DNA from: Phaeotremella fagi
Taxonomy: Eukaryota; Basidiomycota; Tremellomycetes; Tremellales; Phaeotremellaceae
Length of the DNA stretch: 64,000 nucleotides
Reading direction: 5' to 3'
Assembly: GCA_001599715.1 (NCBI GenBank)
Contig: BCHU01000008.1
Coordinates: 558,001-622,000 of the forward strand
This document shows, one piece after another, positions 26,040 through 34,427 of the stretch. A program made the translations under genes and the position numbers. Under the pieces are notes generated by a model that was not told the DNA's origin, did no database searches, and saw only the letters and a program-made list of their open reading frames with translations. The first letter of the stretch is position 1, and every line of letters starts with the position of its first letter.

Positions 26040-26202
26040 TCTTTCTTCGGGTGGTTTTGATTCTCTTTTTATCAGATGGGGTGTTTGATTACACTAGATT
26101 TAGTTTCGATTGGGTAGCTTTATGCATTGTATTGTAGATCACTCGTTATCGTGTTTGTGGCAGTCCAAGCTTGTACAGTAGTGGCAGTCGCTCGCCTTCG
26201 AC

Positions 26203-26378
26203 TCTCCTTTGTCATGAAAAGAAGTCACAGAGGGGATCCATTGTATGGTCATGACCAATCATTCTACACATATATAAGTACAAGAAATATAATTGGGGGA
26301 CTTTCTTTTTAACAACCAACTTTGGAAAGAAAGAAACCCAGAATAATCCCAATACTGCTTCCTGTTTTATTTCTAAAC
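26203..26378 (+). promoter_or_regulatory. Duplicated promoter block of paralog A, with TATA box
   Basis: Starts at ctcctttgtcatgaaaagaa and runs to the start codon. It contains ggatccattgtatgg, a TATATAAGTAC box at about 26271-26281 and a CT/A-rich leader ending in taaacatg. The same block recurs before paralogs B, C and D, so it is conserved far beyond what neutral tandem copies would need if the coding parts have diverged this much. Confidence 0.75.
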
Positions 26379-26934
26379 ATGCCAGCAGCACCCTTCAGGC
26401 AATGGCCTAATCACACAGAATGCCGATCGCCTTTCAACCCAGATATCTCACTTTGGTTTTGCCACCACATGTAAGTGATTACATACTCTACAAGTTTTAT
26501 TTCTATTTATCTGCCCGAAAAAAAAAAACACTGAAGCCCCACCTAACAGTACAAACAACACCTATCTCGAAAGTGAATACACATTTGGTGATAACTGCAC
26601 TCTTCGCTTTACATCAGAGAAGAGGACCTACGACTGGGAAATCACCAGAAACATCAAGATGGAGATCAATAATATGACATCAATTTACACACGCGATGAA
26701 TTGTGGCGTTTTGATGCTGTCCAGTTAAAGAATGTAAAGTCAAAATTCAATGAGACTTACTCAAATGAGAATAGAGAAGATTGGGATGAAAAGAAGAAGA
26801 AGTTTTTCGAGGAGAATGGGGAGAAGGTACGAAGTGGTTTCAATCTTTTGATTGATGATCATCTCAAAGTCATGAGCTGGTTGTGTGGCTCACAGGTTAC
26901 AGAAAGTGAGGATGATGGGAAATCAGTCGAGTGA
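26379..26934 (+). CDS. Tandem family 1, paralog A (unknown function)
   Basis: Exons 26379-26470 and 26550-26934 give 158 aa. I do not recognise the family. The N-terminus (FRQWPNHTECRSPFNPDISL) matches the other three paralogs at the TECRSPFNPDIS part. The C-terminal half is helical and charged (DEKKKKFFEENGEKVRSGFN) and is nearly identical to paralog B over the last 60 residues, ending ESEDDGKSVE. No signal peptide, membrane segment or cysteine pattern is seen. The intron sits at codon 31, the same place as in paralog B, and the fit of the spliced frame confirms it. The protein is probably cytosolic. Function cannot be inferred; tandem amplification suggests a variable, environment-related role. 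Confidence 0.72.
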
Positions 26935-27037
26935 AATCATTTCGTAAACCAATAACCCTTGTATCGTGTCTGTGCCGTATCACCTGTGAAATGTAACCTT
27001 TGATGAACCATATTTATTCTCCATGAACAACATTACT

Positions 27038-27218
27038 CTCCTTTGTACCAGGAAGAAGTCAAAGATAGGATCCATTGTATGTTCATGACCATTAATTCTA
27101 CAGATATTTAAGTACAAGAACAATTATGGGGGGACTTTATTTCTAACAACCAACTCTGGAAAGTGGAAAGGAAGAAACCCAGATCAATAACAACACTACT
27201 TCCTGTTTTTGTTTAAAC
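27038..27218 (+). promoter_or_regulatory. Duplicated promoter block of paralog B
   Basis: Second copy of the block: ctcctttgta, then ggatccattgtatgttcatg, then a weaker TATA-like element (gatatttaagtac near 27103), then ggggggactttatttctaac and cctgtttttg before the ATG. The distance from block start to ATG (181 bp) is close to that in A (176 bp). Confidence 0.72.
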
Positions 27219-27761
27219 ATGTCAGCATCGTTCAAGGAATACCCTGATTACTCAACATGCCAATCACCCTTCAACCCAGATATCTCGCTTAAGTTCTTTC
27301 ACAAGAGGTAAGTGATTATATAATTTACAGGTGTACTTCTATGTATATACCAAAAAAACTGAAACCCACTTCACAGTACATCCAACACCGAACTCACAAA
27401 CGAATTCAAAATCGGCAACGGCTGTTGTCTATCCCTAGAGTCACGGACCCGCAGTGACTCAAACAAGACCAGAAATTTCTATATGCAGATCAATCATCCG
27501 CCAATCGCTGATTCAGATGATCCATTAGGATGGTATCTCGGTGGTATTGAATTAAATAATTTAAAGTCAGAATTCAATAAAACTTACTCAAAGGATAATA
27601 CAGATGAATGGAATGAAGAGCAGAGCAAGTTTTTGGAGGAGAATGGGGAGAAGGTACAGAGTGGTTTCAATCTTCTGATTGATGATCATATCAAAGTCAT
27701 GGGATGGTTGAATGGTTTGCAGGTCAAGGAAAGTGAGGATGATGGGAAGTCAGTCGAGTGA
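27219..27761 (+). CDS. Tandem family 1, paralog B (unknown function)
   Basis: Exons 27219-27307 and 27377-27761 give 157 aa. It starts MSASFKEYPDYSTCQSPFNP, almost the same as paralog D, while its C-terminal half (FLEENGEKVQSGFNLLIDDH) matches paralog A. This mosaic pattern suggests gene conversion or unequal exchange among copies. The intron position equals that of A. No localisation signal is seen. The reading frame is intact with no stop or frameshift, so the gene is probably functional. Confidence 0.74.
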
Positions 27762-28325
27762 ACTCATTTTGTAAACCAACCACCCTTTTATTTGTATGTC
27801 TATACCGTATCGTTTGTGGAATGTAATTCTTTGATGAACAATGCATCTTCCCCAATAAATCCCATCAAAAGATGGATGTAAATTCAATCACGTCATGCAG
27901 TATTGTACTGGTACACACCCGATGTAGACGTTTTTCATCCATCCGAAGTGAGGTTGACCACAGAACGGGTAGTTTATGGAAGCGGTAGACCATACTCATA
28001 CATACAGTAGCAACAGTCTTCAGGCTTCCTCTTTCACTACGGTCAGTGATTTCATACAATCATGTTTTGAAAGACTTGAAGTCTGAATGGGGCAGGCATA
28101 GAGCGACAAAGAGCACTGTACAGAAAAAGCAGATTGGTGGCACTCCTTGCCTTCTACTCTCCTTTGTCACGAAAAGAAGTCGAAGAGGTGATCCATTGTT
28201 CGTTGATTCATGACCAGTCATGACTATATAACTACTAGAAATATAATGGGGGGACTTTCTTTTCTACAACCAAGTTTAAGAAAAGATAAAAACCATATCA
28301 ATTACCACAACTACTCTTTCCCAAT
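27762..28325. other. Spacer with promoter block of paralog C
   Basis: The 3' flank of B (gtaaaccaac ... tttgatgaac) resembles the 3' flank of A. From about 28159 the third copy of the promoter block runs (ctcctttgtcacgaaaagaa, gatccattgttcg, tatata near 28225, ggggggactttc), ending at the ATG of C. The region 27860-28150 shows nothing I can name. Confidence 0.65.
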
Positions 28326-28826
28326 ATGTCAGCACTCTTCGAAAGATATCCTGAGTCCTCAACATGCTTCTCACCCTTCAACCCAAAGATCGCAATCGAA
28401 TTCTGTGTCAAGAATAAGACCGTCACTATTGAAAGTGATTATAAACCAGACAATGAGGAGGGAGAAATTCGTATCATTTCCTTCTTTTCCCTTACAAGCA
28501 ACGCAACAGCTTTCCAAGTATCGAAATATACTCAAATTGGTCACACACAATACCTTCAAGATGTCTTTGATCCGAGTTTCGACGATATGGATCTTTCCTC
28601 CATTCAAACAGGTTTTGCTAAAGCGTTAGATGAAAGGTTGTCCATTGATCGGCTCCTTTTAGCTAAGGGAGAAGAGGAAGAAGAGGTGAACACATTCCTG
28701 CTCAGTAATTCGGAGAAAATCAAGTCATGGTCAAAGGTTGTTTTGGAAGACCAGGTGAAGGTGATTGATTGGCTTACCAATTCATCAGAGAAGAATCCCT
28801 TTTTAAAGGGCAGAGAAGGATGCTAA
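28326..28826 (+). CDS. Tandem family 1, paralog C (unknown function, altered C-terminus)
   Basis: A single exon of 166 aa starting MSALFERYPESSTCFSPFNP. Unlike A and B it has no intron at codon 31; the frame simply reads on (EFCVKNKTVTIESDYKPDNE). It pairs with D over VSKYTQ, LLSNSEKIKSWSKVVLEDQV and TNSSEKNPF. After EKNPF the frame differs from D: D continues EKDVKVDT, and the corresponding codons exist in C but in another frame, so C ends early in GREGC. A small indel near 28803 is the likely cause. The helical C-terminal motif EK[IV]xS...DxxKV[IM]xWL is shared by all four paralogs. Confidence 0.72.
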   Translation: MSALFERYPESSTCFSPFNPKIAIEFCVKNKTVTIESDYKPDNEEGEIRIISFFSLTSNATAFQVSKYTQIGHTQYLQDVFDPSFDDMDLSSIQTGFAKALDERLSIDRLLLAKGEEEEEVNTFLLSNSEKIKSWSKVVLEDQVKVIDWLTNSSEKNPFLKGREGC

Positions 28827-29211
28827 GGTAGATACGTCGAGTTCCTAAGTAAATGCTAGTAATGTATGAATGTTCATTGTAAAATTTTATCTACGAGCAG
28901 ATGCAGTAGTGTCACGTTATCTTGGATTGTGCCAAGATGTGCTACGGTGTGATCTAACTTCAAAAGACATTTCAGGATGCAAGCCCTAATTCTTATGACT
29001 ACATCAACTATCAGACTTTTTGAGAGTCCAATGAAATCCTGTCAACGGAAAGGTTTACTTTTGGACGTGCATTGTATCCCATATCTCAAGGAAAAGTTCT
29101 GAAAGTTTGAAATAGTGTGATACTCAATTGTCATCAAATGGAAATATCAGAGTTGCAATTCATGCAAGAATTCAAATAAAGCTTGCTAGATTGCCTTTTT
29201 TAACACCCAGC
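28827..29211. other. Spacer downstream of paralog C
   Basis: The first 40 bp resemble the 3' flank of D (aatgctagtaatgtat against aatgctggtaatgtaa). A block of about 160 bp (28870-29032) has no counterpart behind D. From about 29033 the similarity resumes (cctgtcaac, ggaaaggtttac, ttggacgtgc) and leads into the SEC20 relic. Confidence 0.55.
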
Positions 29212-29299
29212 TCAAAGGCAATTGCCCAATAGAAAATACATTTGCAGGACAACTACAATTTGACCAGGTCTTCCTCTATTTCCAACTCCACCGTACAAG
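29212..29299 (-). pseudogene. Relic of the SEC20 3' end (last codons plus 3' flank)
   Basis: This 88-bp stretch aligns almost base for base with 30164-30253, the 3' flank and last coding bases of the intact SEC20 gene. Shared strings include caattgccca, agaaaatacatt, aactacaatt, aggtcttcctct and tttcca. In the SEC20 frame it reads through a stop (the AAC of GGGGNRGRP is replaced by a change giving TAG), and no upstream SEC20 sequence is attached, so it is non-functional. It is direct evidence that the C-to-D duplication carried along the neighbouring SEC20 tail. Confidence 0.8.
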
Positions 29300-29317
29300 T
29301 GGCACTCACCTTTAACT

Positions 29318-29472
29318 CTCCTTTGTCATGAAAAGAAGTCAAAGAGTGGATCCATTGTATAGTCATCGCCATTCATTCCACACATTATATAAGTACAAAA
29401 AATATAATGGGAGAGCTTTTAGAAAGCATCTCATATCAATCACAACACCACTTCCTGTTTTTGTTTCTAAAC
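29318..29472 (+). promoter_or_regulatory. Duplicated promoter block of paralog D, with TATA box
   Basis: Fourth copy of the block: ctcctttgtcatgaaaagaa, ggatccattgtatagtc, then TATATAAGTAC near 29396, a shortened leader and tgtttctaaac before the ATG. The upstream edge abuts the SEC20 relic. Confidence 0.74.
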
Positions 29473-30006
29473 ATGTCAGTATCCTTCAAGGAATACCCTG
29501 ATTACTCAACATGCCAATCACCCTTCACCCCAAATATCTCACTAAAAATTCGTGTGGCAAAGAATGGGTGGGTCGATATCGATTATAGGCCAGATAATGA
29601 GGAGGGTGGAATTCAAATCATTTCCTCCGGTGTAAGGTCAGATTCCGGTACCTGTAAAAGCAACTCGACGACTGTCAAAGTAAAAAAATACACTCAGTAT
29701 GGTCAAGAAACATATAGTCAACCTACCTTCTATAAACGTTTCTACAACAAGGAGCTTTCCTCCGCTCAAACCGATTTTGCTAAAGAGCTAAATCTCAGCC
29801 TTCTCACTAATTGGTTTGCTCCTGGAGACGAAATGAGGAATGATTTCTTGCTCAGTAATTTGGCCAAGATTAAATCGTGGTCAAAGCTTGTTCTGGAGGA
29901 CCAGGTGAAGGTGGTTGATTTGGTTACCAACTCTCCGGAAAAGAATTTGTTCTGTCGGTCGGAGAAGGACGTTAAAGTAGATACCGCAGTTTTAAATCCT
30001 AGGTAA
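29473..30006 (+). CDS. Tandem family 1, paralog D (unknown function)
   Basis: A single exon of 177 aa from ATG 29473, chosen because it aligns with the starts of A, B and C; the frame is open back to 29407 but that part lies in the promoter block and spans its TATA-proximal leader. The N-terminus is FKEYPDYSTCQSPFTPNISL, then RPDNEEGGIQIISS and VKKYTQYGQETY, all shared with C. The C-terminal helix reads IKSWSKLVLEDQVKVVDLV. It extends 11 residues beyond C, ending VLNPR. It is tail-to-tail with SEC20, 199 bp apart. Confidence 0.74.
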   Translation: MSVSFKEYPDYSTCQSPFTPNISLKIRVAKNGWVDIDYRPDNEEGGIQIISSGVRSDSGTCKSNSTTVKVKKYTQYGQETYSQPTFYKRFYNKELSSAQTDFAKELNLSLLTNWFAPGDEMRNDFLLSNLAKIKSWSKLVLEDQVKVVDLVTNSPEKNLFCRSEKDVKVDTAVLNPR

Positions 30007-30205
30007 ATGCTGGTAATGTAATCTAGAGTGCATTGAATTCCTGTCAACAGGAAAGTGAACTTTGGACGTACGCTGTCCATTCTGTCGTCGTTGCAGTCCA
30101 TGCACGAGTTCAAATCAAACTTGCTCAATTGATGTACTTGTGATGTAGGGTCGATTACCGAGGTCAAAAGCAATTGCCCAAAAGAAAATACATTCGTCAA
30201 GATAA

Positions 30206-31680
30206 CTACAATTCGTCCATAGGTCTTCCTCTGTTTCCACCTCCGCCTTCAAGTATCTCAACTTTTCCACCTAGTACAAGAGGATCAATGTTACCGTCTG
30301 AAACACCATCAGCTGGTTGAGGTGGTGGGACTGGGTAATCTATCGAGATCACATGCCCTTGGCCGTCGTTCACTTCCAGTGGGGTATCGAGGTCAAGAGG
30401 CAGCGTGAGAGTCTCAAGTGGGACTGGTATCTCCGCATCTAGCGTATGCGAGGGTTCCATCGAGGTTGAAATCGCACTTTCCACTGAGACTTGATCTAAT
30501 AATGATGATAGTGAAGATGAAGGTGGGGATAACGATGCGACCGGGGAGGTTGTGATCGCTTTCGCTAACCGTATGGAGGTAGTCGACGAAGACGCAGCAA
30601 TGACCGAAGAAACCGTAGAAGCAGTGACCAAAGAAACCATCTCGCCAACAGCAGCCTTCTTCTTCCCACCTAAACCCATTTTAATCAATTTATAACTTCC
30701 GCCGAACCACCATCCAACACCTCTAGCCATTTTATCAAAGACCCTTCGTTTCAAAATGAACCCAACTACGATTAAAAAGAATAGCAATGCTGAAAAGATT
30801 AGAAGTCTGTCGTACCAATCAGCTTTCTCTAGTGTTTTGACTAAGTTTGATGAAGTTTTGAGTAGAGATGTGTAGGTGTCATAGAGATTTTGTGTTGACT
30901 TTAGGGTTTTAGTTGATTCCTCTATAATGTGATCAGTCGTTTTAATCGTCGATGTTCCATAACAGTCTGAAGACTTACCGAGCATTTGAACAGACAACAC
31001 AGATCGTTCTAATTCAGCTTGCATGATTTGTGTAGTTCTCCTCAAAGCATCCGTAACTTCGTTAGTCTTTGTCTGCAGTGCATCCTCCCCCCTGAACAAT
31101 AATCAGCCTTAAGTAGTTTGCTCAATTATTAAGTGAAGACCTCTTGACTTACCCAATACCAATCGATGGTTCAGCCTTCAAGTTATCCGATGGTTCATCA
31201 CCAGTCGCCAGTAGGTGATGTCGTTTGTTTGATTTTTGCGCAGCTATTGCTCGTTTAGAGGATAGAAGGGCATCACGATACAGTAGTTTGAGTCTATGAG
31301 ATTTCAGTTACCAGAGCAACTAAATGAGTTCAATTCATAAACATACTCTTTATATTCTTCAACCAGAGCTTCACAAGTCTCCAAAACCATAAACCGATCT
31401 TTCTCCCTGACTTGAAGTTCACCAATCTCTCTACAGACCTTAAAAGTCAATTAGTTCAGTGTCAAAACCTCAGTAAAGCGCTCCAACTCACCTCGATATT
31501 TCGTAAACAACCCTCCAAATCCAAACGCATCTCTTCCCCCAACTCCCTCTGAACATTTATCGAGCCCCTGAAATTCCTTAATCTGTCAAGTTGGAAATTT
31601 CTGACATCATCGAGACGTCTGCGGATTGCTTGGAGTGATGATTCGGGATTGGGGATAGATGGTTGAGATATTGGAGGCAT
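30206..31680 (-). CDS. SEC20: SEC20-type ER SNARE
   Basis: Q-SNARE of the ER membrane that accepts Golgi-derived COPI vesicles, acting with Ufe1/Use1/Dsl1 in yeast. Exons 31680-31492, 31438-31347, 31293-31153, 31091-30979 and 30921-30206 give 416 aa. The Sec20 domain covers about residues 140-230 (LQTKTNEVTDALRRTTQIM, ELERSVLSVQML, then after the splice TLKSTQNLYDTYTSLLKTS). A single membrane segment follows (LLIFSALLFFLIVVGFIL, about 240-257), leaving a long luminal tail. The protein ends MDEL, a variant of the HDEL retrieval signal found on yeast Sec20. Intron 30978-30922 removes a 19-codon in-frame stretch (KSSDCYGTST...) that breaks the SNARE helix. Assignment by domain layout is strong. 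Confidence 0.88.
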
Positions 31681-32091
31681 TGTTATTTGTTAATGAACAT
31701 GAAATGTGATGGATGTTGATGACACGTCGGCATAGATTGATTTCAAGGTTATAGTTAGTCTGAGGTTACGTTATTCGTGGCCGGTTCTCCTTCTTACTGT
31801 GGCAAATTTTGTACACCGCCGTGACCCGTTACAGCTGAGCGAAAATACTATACACTCAAGGATCGAGCACAGTAACGAGATTGAGAATGATACAGTATGA
31901 ATGATGGATCTTGATGAACATTTTAATCAGATTAAGCGAGAGGCAATGTTGACGGGAGTCAAGTTTAAATTCAATACGGAGACTCGTTGAAAAAGTTTTA
32001 TCATTCATATACCTATCAAGTAAAAACGTTTCCTATCACCTGGCAGAACCAACCAAGGGGATCCAGCTACTATGACCTAATTATCATACCC
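31681..32091. other. Intergenic, 411 bp
   Basis: Lies between the SEC20 start (right end of that gene) and the 3' end of the inverted family-2 paralog. It should hold the SEC20 promoter. No gene or repeat is seen. Confidence 0.45.
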
Positions 32092-32697
32092 CTACCACTC
32101 ATTATGACCATGAACGGGACTGACAAAGATCTTCTTACCCCCTTTAAAACTAGAAGCAATAGAATAAACAACATCTTCATTCCCATAAATTTCGTTAGAG
32201 ATCTCATCAAACTCCTTCATAGCATTTCTAGCTTTCTCAACATCGAATCCAGAGGAATCTATACCGAGAAAAGTGAAGAAAGACTCGAAATCACCAGTTG
32301 CATCCGCTTCGCTGAATCGAACGATTGAAGTTTCGATAGAATGACCAGTAGTTGATCTAAGAATTTCAGCACGTCGCTTCCAACTATCTTGGAACTTGTT
32401 GACTGATTCTTCTGAAAGATCTTTAGAAGGAGTTGGATTGAAGGTCAATCCATCGACGGTGTCGAAAATATATTCGTGTAGACCATCGAGAGAGGTGATC
32501 GTAGAGAGGTTCTTATGAAGACTTAAAAGTGTACCTGGTTGGAAGACTTCTGAACGTACAGCATCGCTGGTCTGTTGAGTGAACGACTTGACTCGAATGG
32601 TATAGATTTGTATTGTGTTGTTCTCTTTAACTTTGTAGAACTTCAGCATTGGCGTTGAGGGATTAATTTCAAATGGGTTTGAATTTTGCGAAGTCAT
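32092..32697 (-). CDS. Tandem family 2, inverted paralog (unknown function)
   Basis: A single exon of 201 aa. I start at 32697 (MTSQNSNPFEINPSTPML) because this aligns with the starts of the two plus-strand paralogs; the upstream ATG at 32796 would add a hydrophobic stretch (LLILSLVLQLVPT) that could imitate a signal peptide but is not shared. Family landmarks: FEINPSTPMLKFY near the start, VFQPGTLLSL, PSKDLSEESVNKFQDSWKRR, a DFESFFTFL segment and DVVYSIASSF near the end. The middle to C-terminal half is predicted mainly helical. No catalytic motif or metal-binding pattern is visible. Confidence 0.7.
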   Translation of the reverse strand: MTSQNSNPFEINPSTPMLKFYKVKENNTIQIYTIRVKSFTQQTSDAVRSEVFQPGTLLSLHKNLSTITSLDGLHEYIFDTVDGLTFNPTPSKDLSEESVNKFQDSWKRRAEILRSTTGHSIETSIVRFSEADATGDFESFFTFLGIDSSGFDVEKARNAMKEFDEISNEIYGNEDVVYSIASSFKGGKKIFVSPVHGHNEW

Positions 32698-33484
32698 ATT
32701 GTGAGATGAATTGAGAGTTGGGACTAATTGAAGAACAAGAGAAAGAATGAGGAGTTTCTCAGGGATCACCTTGTTTGCATACAAACCTTCCTCCACCTTA
32801 CATGGGCGACTAGAACGCTTGGAACTTCTAAAAGGTCCAACTCCAGAAGTACATAACCTTCGTGGTCATCCTTCTAGTGGTCAGCAGGAGGTTGATACTT
32901 CCAGAATCCAATCTTCTAAAAGAAAATGCGTCTAGAAGTTTAGAAGGAGAAGTCAACAGAGGAGAAAGTTTTTTTGACGAGCGAAAATGAGACGAAGAAG
33001 ACTCCAGAAAAGAACACACATTCACCGAAAAAGAGGAGAACAACGAAGGACGAAATATGACCGTGGCACTCTGCATAATCACTCACTTGACATTATGCTA
33101 CCACTATATAGCATGCTGCACCCTAAGGCAGTCTTCACTCCTCGTTATTTAGATGGCGGTAAGAAATTCCACCTGTAAAATGCATCATATCCGGAAGAAA
33201 TTGAGAGGTCCATGAATGTCAAAGTACAGTATACTGTATTTGACTCTCACCCTTTTCCCGATGTCGAGGACAAATCCTTTCATCCCTTGCCTATACTGTA
33301 GATTGTGTACGGAAAATCTCCTTTATATAAGTACAACTCCAAGACAAAAGAAGGGATTGTTCACCTTTGCTCTTGCTATCTGAAACCAAACAGCTCCACA
33401 TACATGAATAAGATATATACCCATACAGTACAGGAGACTTGCAGACTTTTTCCCCACTTATCGCAACAAATTCAATATTTCATC
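32698..33484. promoter_or_regulatory. Divergent region between two family-2 paralogs
   Basis: A 787-bp region. It contains several TTC/GAA inverted elements (ttccagaa near 32899, gtctagaagtttagaagg near 32929) that resemble heat-shock-type elements, a perfect 14-bp palindrome TACAGTATACTGTA at 33225-33238, and a TATATAAGTAC box near 33323 in front of the next paralog. The last 270 bp are duplicated in front of the third paralog. Confidence 0.6.
33225..33238. repeat. Perfect 14-bp palindrome upstream of family-2 paralog
   Basis: TACAGTATACTGTA is its own reverse complement. A partly eroded copy (cacagtatactgag) occurs at the matching place before the next paralog, near 34171. The shape fits a binding site for a dimeric regulator, but it may also be chance within the duplicated unit. 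Confidence 0.55.
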
Positions 33485-34135
33485 ATGTCCACCGAAGATT
33501 TCAACAACGATTCATCTATCTCAAATGTGTATAACGTATTCAAAGTCGATCCCACAAAGAGTCATCTCACGTTCACCTTAGAAAAAGAGGGAGCACGTTA
33601 TCACAACCTATCCATTGTATCTTTCTCAAAAGGTAGTAATTGCAAAACCACAAACGATATTACACAAGAATTCCAACCTGGTACCAAAATCTTCCATTGG
33701 ACGTATGGAAAAAGCTTCATAAACATCACAAGCAAATCAACATTCAAATATTATAACCATTGCGAAACCCCTATATTGAATCCGAGTACATCAGAAAACT
33801 TCTCCAAAGAAGACGTAGAGGCATATCAACAGGCTTGGCTCAAAAAAGAAACTTGGTTCAAACATAGTGGTCCAATTACCTCAAATTCAATCATCACAGC
33901 TTTCCAAGAAGCCGACGAGACGAAAGATTTCACTTCATTCTGTAAACAATATCACAACAACCTCTACGATTCATTTGATCCGGAAGATATTCGAAAATCC
34001 CTCAATGAGTATGAAAAGATTGTTCATAAAATCAAAACTACCCCTGGTATGGTTTATTCCGCCAATGCTGATTTTTATCCTGCAGACTCAGAACGGATTT
34101 GGATGGGCGTTCTTAAAGGCGGATTAGGTGAATAG
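33485..34135 (+). CDS. Tandem family 2, second paralog (unknown function)
   Basis: A single exon of 216 aa from ATG 33485 (MSTEDFNNDSSISNVYNVFK). The open frame continues back to 33305, but that part is the duplicated promoter/leader and has no equivalent in paralog coding. Landmarks shared with the third paralog: IVSFSKGS near residue 45, FQPGTKIFHW, TSENFSKEDVEAYQQAW near 105, AFQEADETKDFTSF, SFDPEDIRKSLNEYEKIV and TTPGMVYSANADF. It has an extra tail (ERIWMGVLKGGLGE); the inverted paralog has a partly similar FKGGKK segment. No localisation signal. Function unknown. Confidence 0.73.
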   Translation: MSTEDFNNDSSISNVYNVFKVDPTKSHLTFTLEKEGARYHNLSIVSFSKGSNCKTTNDITQEFQPGTKIFHWTYGKSFINITSKSTFKYYNHCETPILNPSTSENFSKEDVEAYQQAWLKKETWFKHSGPITSNSIITAFQEADETKDFTSFCKQYHNNLYDSFDPEDIRKSLNEYEKIVHKIKTTPGMVYSANADFYPADSERIWMGVLKGGLGE

Positions 34136-34427
34136 GAGAGTGGGAGGCTGGGAAGTTCATGGATGTCAATGCACAGTATACTGAGAGTAGATAACTCATA
34201 TGTTGATCGTTTCACCCCTAGCCTAGATATCATGTACAGAAAGTTTCCTTTATATACTGTACAGTATGTTACAACTCTGAGACAAAAGAAGGAAGTTTTC
34301 ACCTTTGATCTTGCTTTCTGAGCTCAAACAGCTCTACAAACATGAAATAAGGCATATACTTGTACAGTAGAGGAGACTTTCAACTCTTTTCCCCACTTTT
34401 ATCATCCAATCCAGCTATTTAACAACC
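34136..34427. promoter_or_regulatory. Duplicated promoter/leader of third family-2 paralog
   Basis: Aligns with 33210-33484: gaagttcatggatgtcaatg, cagtatactg, ctttatatactg, gacaaaagaagg, ttcacctttg, agctctacaaacatgaa, aggagactt and ttttccccactt appear in the same order. This shows the promoter was copied along with the gene. Confidence 0.7.

Noticed and set aside
29766..30200. 144-codon minus-strand frame over paralog D
   Set aside because: Antisense to a supported paralog and shows no conserved content.
30922..30978. In-frame SEC20 segment KSSDCYGTST... read as coding
   Set aside because: It has perfect GTAAGT and TATAG ends and interrupts the SNARE helix; splicing restores the usual spacing.
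32697..32796. Upstream start giving the inverted family-2 paralog a signal-like leader
   Set aside because: The extension is not shared with the other two paralogs, whose starts align with 32697.
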